NCBI GenBank assembly: GCA_017962145.1
Contig: JAGCVX010000013.1
Coordinates: 1 to 34,709, forward strand
Direction: 5' to 3'
DNA: 34,709 nucleotides
DNA from: Clostridiales bacterium
GTDB taxonomy: Bacteria > Bacillota > Clostridia > Saccharofermentanales > Saccharofermentanaceae
Shown here: in pieces, positions 32,640 to 34,709 of the stretch
Position numbering within the stretch: the first letter of the stretch is position 1
Layout: each line of letters starts with the position of its first letter
Program-made: the position numbers and the translations under genes
Notes under the pieces: model-generated
Databases searched by the model: none
The model's input: only the letters and a program-made list of their open reading frames with translations
What the model was told of the DNA's origin: nothing

Positions 32640-33626
32640 TCAGAAAGCATCGCCCTGCTTGCATTTTCTCGCGCGTTTAAAGGCTTCTCCGTCTCTTTTT
32701 CGGACGGTTTTCTTTTCGATTCCGTCTTTTGTACAAAGCACAAGATCGATCTGGCCTTTGCTGACGTACGGGTGGCGCAGCACGCGGGCGCACGGAGCTT
32801 CGTCGGCATCAGGCTTTTCGGGCGCTTCCTTGGCAAATGCAACGTAGCTGTATTTTTCGTCTTCGTATGGCACGTCTGCGTCTTTTAACATCTTATGCAG
32901 GCGGCTTCGCTGCACACGGCAGGCGAAGTGGCACCAGTCATCCGAACTCATCGCGCAGGGACCGTCATGCGGGCAAGGCGCCAGAAGATGCGCGCCCTTC
33001 GAAAGCAGCTGATTTCGGATCTGTGCGATCACAGAAAATCCCTCTTTTGTACCGGGTTCGACGATAAGAAGATATTTTCCTGCCGCGTTCCAGAGCGCAT
33101 CGACAACCGACGCACGATCCTTCGGCGACAGTTCATTTAAAACATAGGAAGATATGATCAGATCGGACTTTTCGCTCTGCACATCTGATAGAGAATCCTT
33201 CAGAAGGTCAAATTCCTGCCACGTGGTCTTTTCGGCAAGATCCGGATCCGTCTGCATCAAAAGCGCGCCGGTCTTTCGCATCACTTCTTCTCTTTCGAGG
33301 CACATGATCTTTTTCGGCGCAAAGTTTACTTCGGCGGCCCAGGTCGCGGCGCCCGAACCGTCACCGATGTCAAGGACGGTCTCGATGGAGTCGGAAAGAT
33401 CGGAGAAAGAATATTCCATCGCGTCGCTGACGGCGGAAAATGTCGCAGGCATGCGCACCGCCGCGTAGACCTTTGCTTCGAGCTCACGGTCGATCAGGTG
33501 GCGGTTCTGGCCGCTCTCGTTTTTATAGCGTCGTGTGATCTCGGAAGACACTTTTTTGAGGTCCTGGGGCTTTTCGCCTTCGAGGGCCTTTTCCATCGCT
33601 TCTTTTAATCCTGCCGGAAGATCCAT
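32640..33626 (-). CDS. Rsm22-like SAM methyltransferase with Cys cluster
   Basis: The 328-residue protein has a SAM-binding motif VLDIGDGSGAATWAA (residues 84-98), an acidic LEREE and a VEPGT strand. The cysteine cluster APCPHDGPCAMSSDDWCHF has Cys218, Cys224 and Cys232, with Cys236 just after it. The spacing matches Rsm22/METTL17-type proteins linked to small-ribosomal-subunit assembly, which carry a 4Fe-4S cluster. The target is therefore probably rRNA-related, but methyltransferase activity of this family is not secure. An AAAGGAT ribosome site precedes the ATG. It stands after a tRNA gene and terminator and before the membrane modules. Confidence 0.88.
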   Translation of the reverse strand: MDLPAGLKEAMEKALEGEKPQDLKKVSSEITRRYKNESGQNRHLIDRELEAKVYAAVRMPATFSAVSDAMEYSFSDLSDSIETVLDIGDGSGAATWAAEVNFAPKKIMCLEREEVMRKTGALLMQTDPDLAEKTTWQEFDLLKDSLSDVQSEKSDLIISSYVLNELSPKDRASVVDALWNAAGKYLLIVEPGTKEGFSVIAQIRNQLLSKGAHLLAPCPHDGPCAMSSDDWCHFACRVQRSRLHKMLKDADVPYEDEKYSYVAFAKEAPEKPDADEAPCARVLRHPYVSKGQIDLVLCTKDGIEKKTVRKRDGEAFKRARKCKQGDAF

Positions 33627-33670
33627 CTTCGATCCTTTCTTTCGCTTCGCGCGAATATTCTCCTATATGC

Positions 33671-33699
33671 AAAAAAGACAGCCCGAGTCGGACTGTCTC
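33671..33699 (-). terminator. Terminator of tRNA-Val
   Basis: On the minus strand AGACAGTCC pairs with GGGCTGTCT (one G-T) around GACTC and runs straight into TTTTTG. It starts 5 bases after the encoded CCA. Confidence 0.9.
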
Positions 33700-33702
33700 C
33701 CT

Positions 33703-33779
33703 TGGTGGGTAGTATTGGACTTGAACCAACGACCCCTTGCATGTCAAGCAAGTACTCTAACCAGCTGAGCTAACCACCC
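33703..33779 (-). tRNA. tRNA-Val (anticodon GAC)
   Basis: The 77-base cloverleaf on the minus strand has acceptor GGGTGGT pairing with ACTACCC, discriminator A and an encoded CCA. The anticodon stem CTTGC/GCAAG encloses loop TTGACAT, giving anticodon GAC, which reads GUC and GUU (Val). The T arm is GTTGG, TTCAAGT, CCAAT. It has its own promoter and terminator. No duplicate of its 3' end (an att site) is visible elsewhere in the window. Confidence 0.96.
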
Positions 33780-33797
33780 GTTTTTGATGACTTCGAA

Positions 33798-33826
33798 ATT
33801 ATACTAGATGAGAACGAAGAAATCAA
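33798..33826 (-). promoter_or_regulatory. Promoter of tRNA-Val
   Basis: TTGATT (-35), exactly 17 bases and TATAAT (-10) on the minus strand. The start is predicted about 12 bases before the mature tRNA. Confidence 0.85.
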
Positions 33827-33844
33827 GATGGTAAGCGCAAATGA

Positions 33845-33866
33845 TGAAAAAGGCTTGCCGAACAGG
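33845..33866 (-). terminator. Weak candidate terminator of the copper ATPase gene
   Basis: The minus strand reads GCCTG, TTCGG, CAAGC with one C-A mismatch, then CTTTTTC. It is short and imperfect, but placed right after the stop. Confidence 0.35.
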
Positions 33867-33872
33867 CGCGGA

Positions 33873-34709
33873 TCACGCTTCGCCTAAGTACTTATAGTCT
33901 TTTCCTTCGATCGTTGCCTTCACGAGTGCTTCGTCCCAGGCGCTTTCATCAGAAAGCTCGACGGCGCAGGAATTGGTGTTGTGGTTCGGGATGGCGGTAG
34001 CGATAAACGGCAGCGCCTCCAGTGCCTTTTTCACGGAAGCCTCGCAATGCTCACACATCATGCCTTCGATCTTAAGTGTCTTTTTCATAGTACTACTCCT
34101 TCTTTCCGGTTCCGGAATATTTTTATTTGCGGGATGGGTCTTACGCGGCGCTTTGTCGCGGGACGCATCGTGCATGTTAAAAAGGTTCAGGCGCAGCGCA
34201 TTCATGCACACCGTAAAGCTCGAGATGCTCATGGCTGCGGCGCCGATCATCGGATTCATCTTCCAGGGCAGAACGCCGGCCGCGATCGGAATGCAGATGA
34301 CGTTATAGAAAAATGCCCAGAACAGATTCTCGTAAATATTCTTCATGGTCTTGCGGCTCAGACGGATCGCCGCGGCCACATCGCGGATCGAGTTATTGAC
34401 CAAAACGACGTCGGCACTGTCGATCGCAACATCCGTTCCCGCACCGATCGCAACCCCGATATCCGCGGTCTTTAAAGCCGGCGCGTCGTTGATGCCGTCG
34501 CCCACCATGATGACCTTCCCGTCGCGCTGAAGCTTCTTCACTTCCCCCGCTTTTCTGTCGGGAAGGATATTGGCAACAACGCGGTCGAGAAGCGATCTTA
34601 CCGGGATGGCCTCTGCGGCTTTTTCGTTATCTCCGGTCAGCATCACTTTCGTGATCCCGAGATTGCCCATCTCGGTCAGCGCGTCTTTTGAGTCTTCGCG
34701 AATCGTATC
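33873..34709 (-). CDS. copA: Copper-translocating P-type ATPase, C-terminal part with fused HMA domain (partial)
   Basis: The gene is cut by the right edge; 278 residues are visible. They begin inside the phosphorylation/nucleotide domain (KVMLTGDN, then MVGDGINDAPALK, the P-ATPase hinge). Two last helices follow (FWAFFYNVICIPIAAG; a conserved MAMS/SFTV-like region). A linker (RDKAPRKTHPANKN) leads to a metal-binding HMA domain of 71 residues starting MKKTLKIEGMMCEHC, whose CxxC binds Cu(I). Copper export is the likely job. The HMA part is preceded by an excellent internal ribosome site and ATG (see 34086-34104). There is no stop between the two parts. Confidence 0.92.
   Translation of the reverse strand, partial: DTIREDSKDALTEMGNLGITKVMLTGDNEKAAEAIPVRSLLDRVVANILPDRKAGEVKKLQRDGKVIMVGDGINDAPALKTADIGVAIGAGTDVAIDSADVVLVNNSIRDVAAAIRLSRKTMKNIYENLFWAFFYNVICIPIAAGVLPWKMNPMIGAAAMSISSFTVCMNALRLNLFNMHDASRDKAPRKTHPANKNIPEPERRSSTMKKTLKIEGMMCEHCEASVKKALEALPFIATAIPNHNTNSCAVELSDESAWDEALVKATIEGKDYKYLGEA
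34086..34104 (-). promoter_or_regulatory. Internal ribosome site and ATG for a free HMA (CopZ-like) protein
   Basis: Inside the copper ATPase frame, AAGAAGGAGT is followed by 7 bases in all between GGAG and an in-frame ATG (34086-34088). The start would give a 71-residue CopZ-like protein ending at the same stop, 33873. The ribosome site encodes ordinary linker residues (ERRSST) in the ATPase frame. The spacing is ideal; use in vivo is unproven. Confidence 0.6.

Noticed and set aside
33703..33779. tRNA-Val as the attachment site of an integrated element
   Set aside because: No integrase gene and no repeated copy of the tRNA 3' end are present in the window.
33873..34088. Separate copZ gene with a missed stop or frameshift in copA
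   Set aside because: The frame between the ATPase and the HMA domain is continuous and the linker is plausible protein. I keep one fused gene and report the internal start as a finding.

Overview
The window looks like chromosome of an anaerobic, low-oxygen-adapted Clostridia member, most likely Lachnospiraceae-like. The case rests on rubrerythrin, a YesM/YesN-type two-component pair, a ferredoxin-type aldo/keto reductase, a clostridial-type ThyA, many purine-rich Shine-Dalgarno sites and a roughly balanced GC content. The taxon is an inference. I see no phage, transposase, rRNA or CRISPR array. Almost all genes lie on the minus strand.

Layout. 1-4.2 kb: a partial gene end, small and medium membrane proteins of unknown function, and a hormone-sensitive-lipase-type hydrolase. 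4.3-4.9 kb: rubrerythrin with a PerR-like box. 5.0-14.0 kb: one sugar-uptake operon, transcribed leftward as response regulator, histidine kinase, sugar-binding lipoprotein, CUT2 ATPase, two permeases, and a second sugar-binding lipoprotein. The transport proteins resemble the E. coli YtfQ-YtfR-YtfT-YjfF furanose system. 14.1-16.7 kb: a GH13 alpha-glucan enzyme, a flavin split-barrel protein and a membrane protein. 16.8-18.8 kb: a PD-(D/E)XK-like protein, an exact 54-bp tandem array of five hairpins, and an AlkD-like glycosylase. 18.85-22.5 kb: an FAD oxidoreductase divergent from an SGNH esterase and a membrane-anchored EEP-fold hydrolase. 22.6-26.1 kb: a Fe-S aldo/keto reductase, a second SGNH hydrolase and a papain-like lipoprotein. 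26.1-33.6 kb: a tightly packed leftward run made of an Rsm22-like methyltransferase, two tandem copies of a two-gene membrane module, a HAD phosphatase, a CPBP protease and ThyA, closed by a terminator. 33.7-34.7 kb: tRNA-Val(GAC) and the 3' part of a copper P-type ATPase gene.

How the genes work together. In the sugar operon the two-component pair probably senses a sugar state and drives expression of the transporter. The nearby GH13 enzyme could process imported or stored alpha-glucan. The tandem membrane modules are probably cell-envelope glycan genes, but that is an inference from topology and motifs.

The most unusual signals are these: (1) an octamer, GTGCATTT (extended CRGTGCATTT), which I count 21 times across both strands where about one is expected; (2) the 54-bp hairpin array beside the nuclease-like gene, flanked by inverted extended copies of that same motif; (3) a copper ATPase whose C-terminal metal-binding domain carries its own strong internal ribosome binding site and ATG; (4) the duplicated two-gene membrane module.
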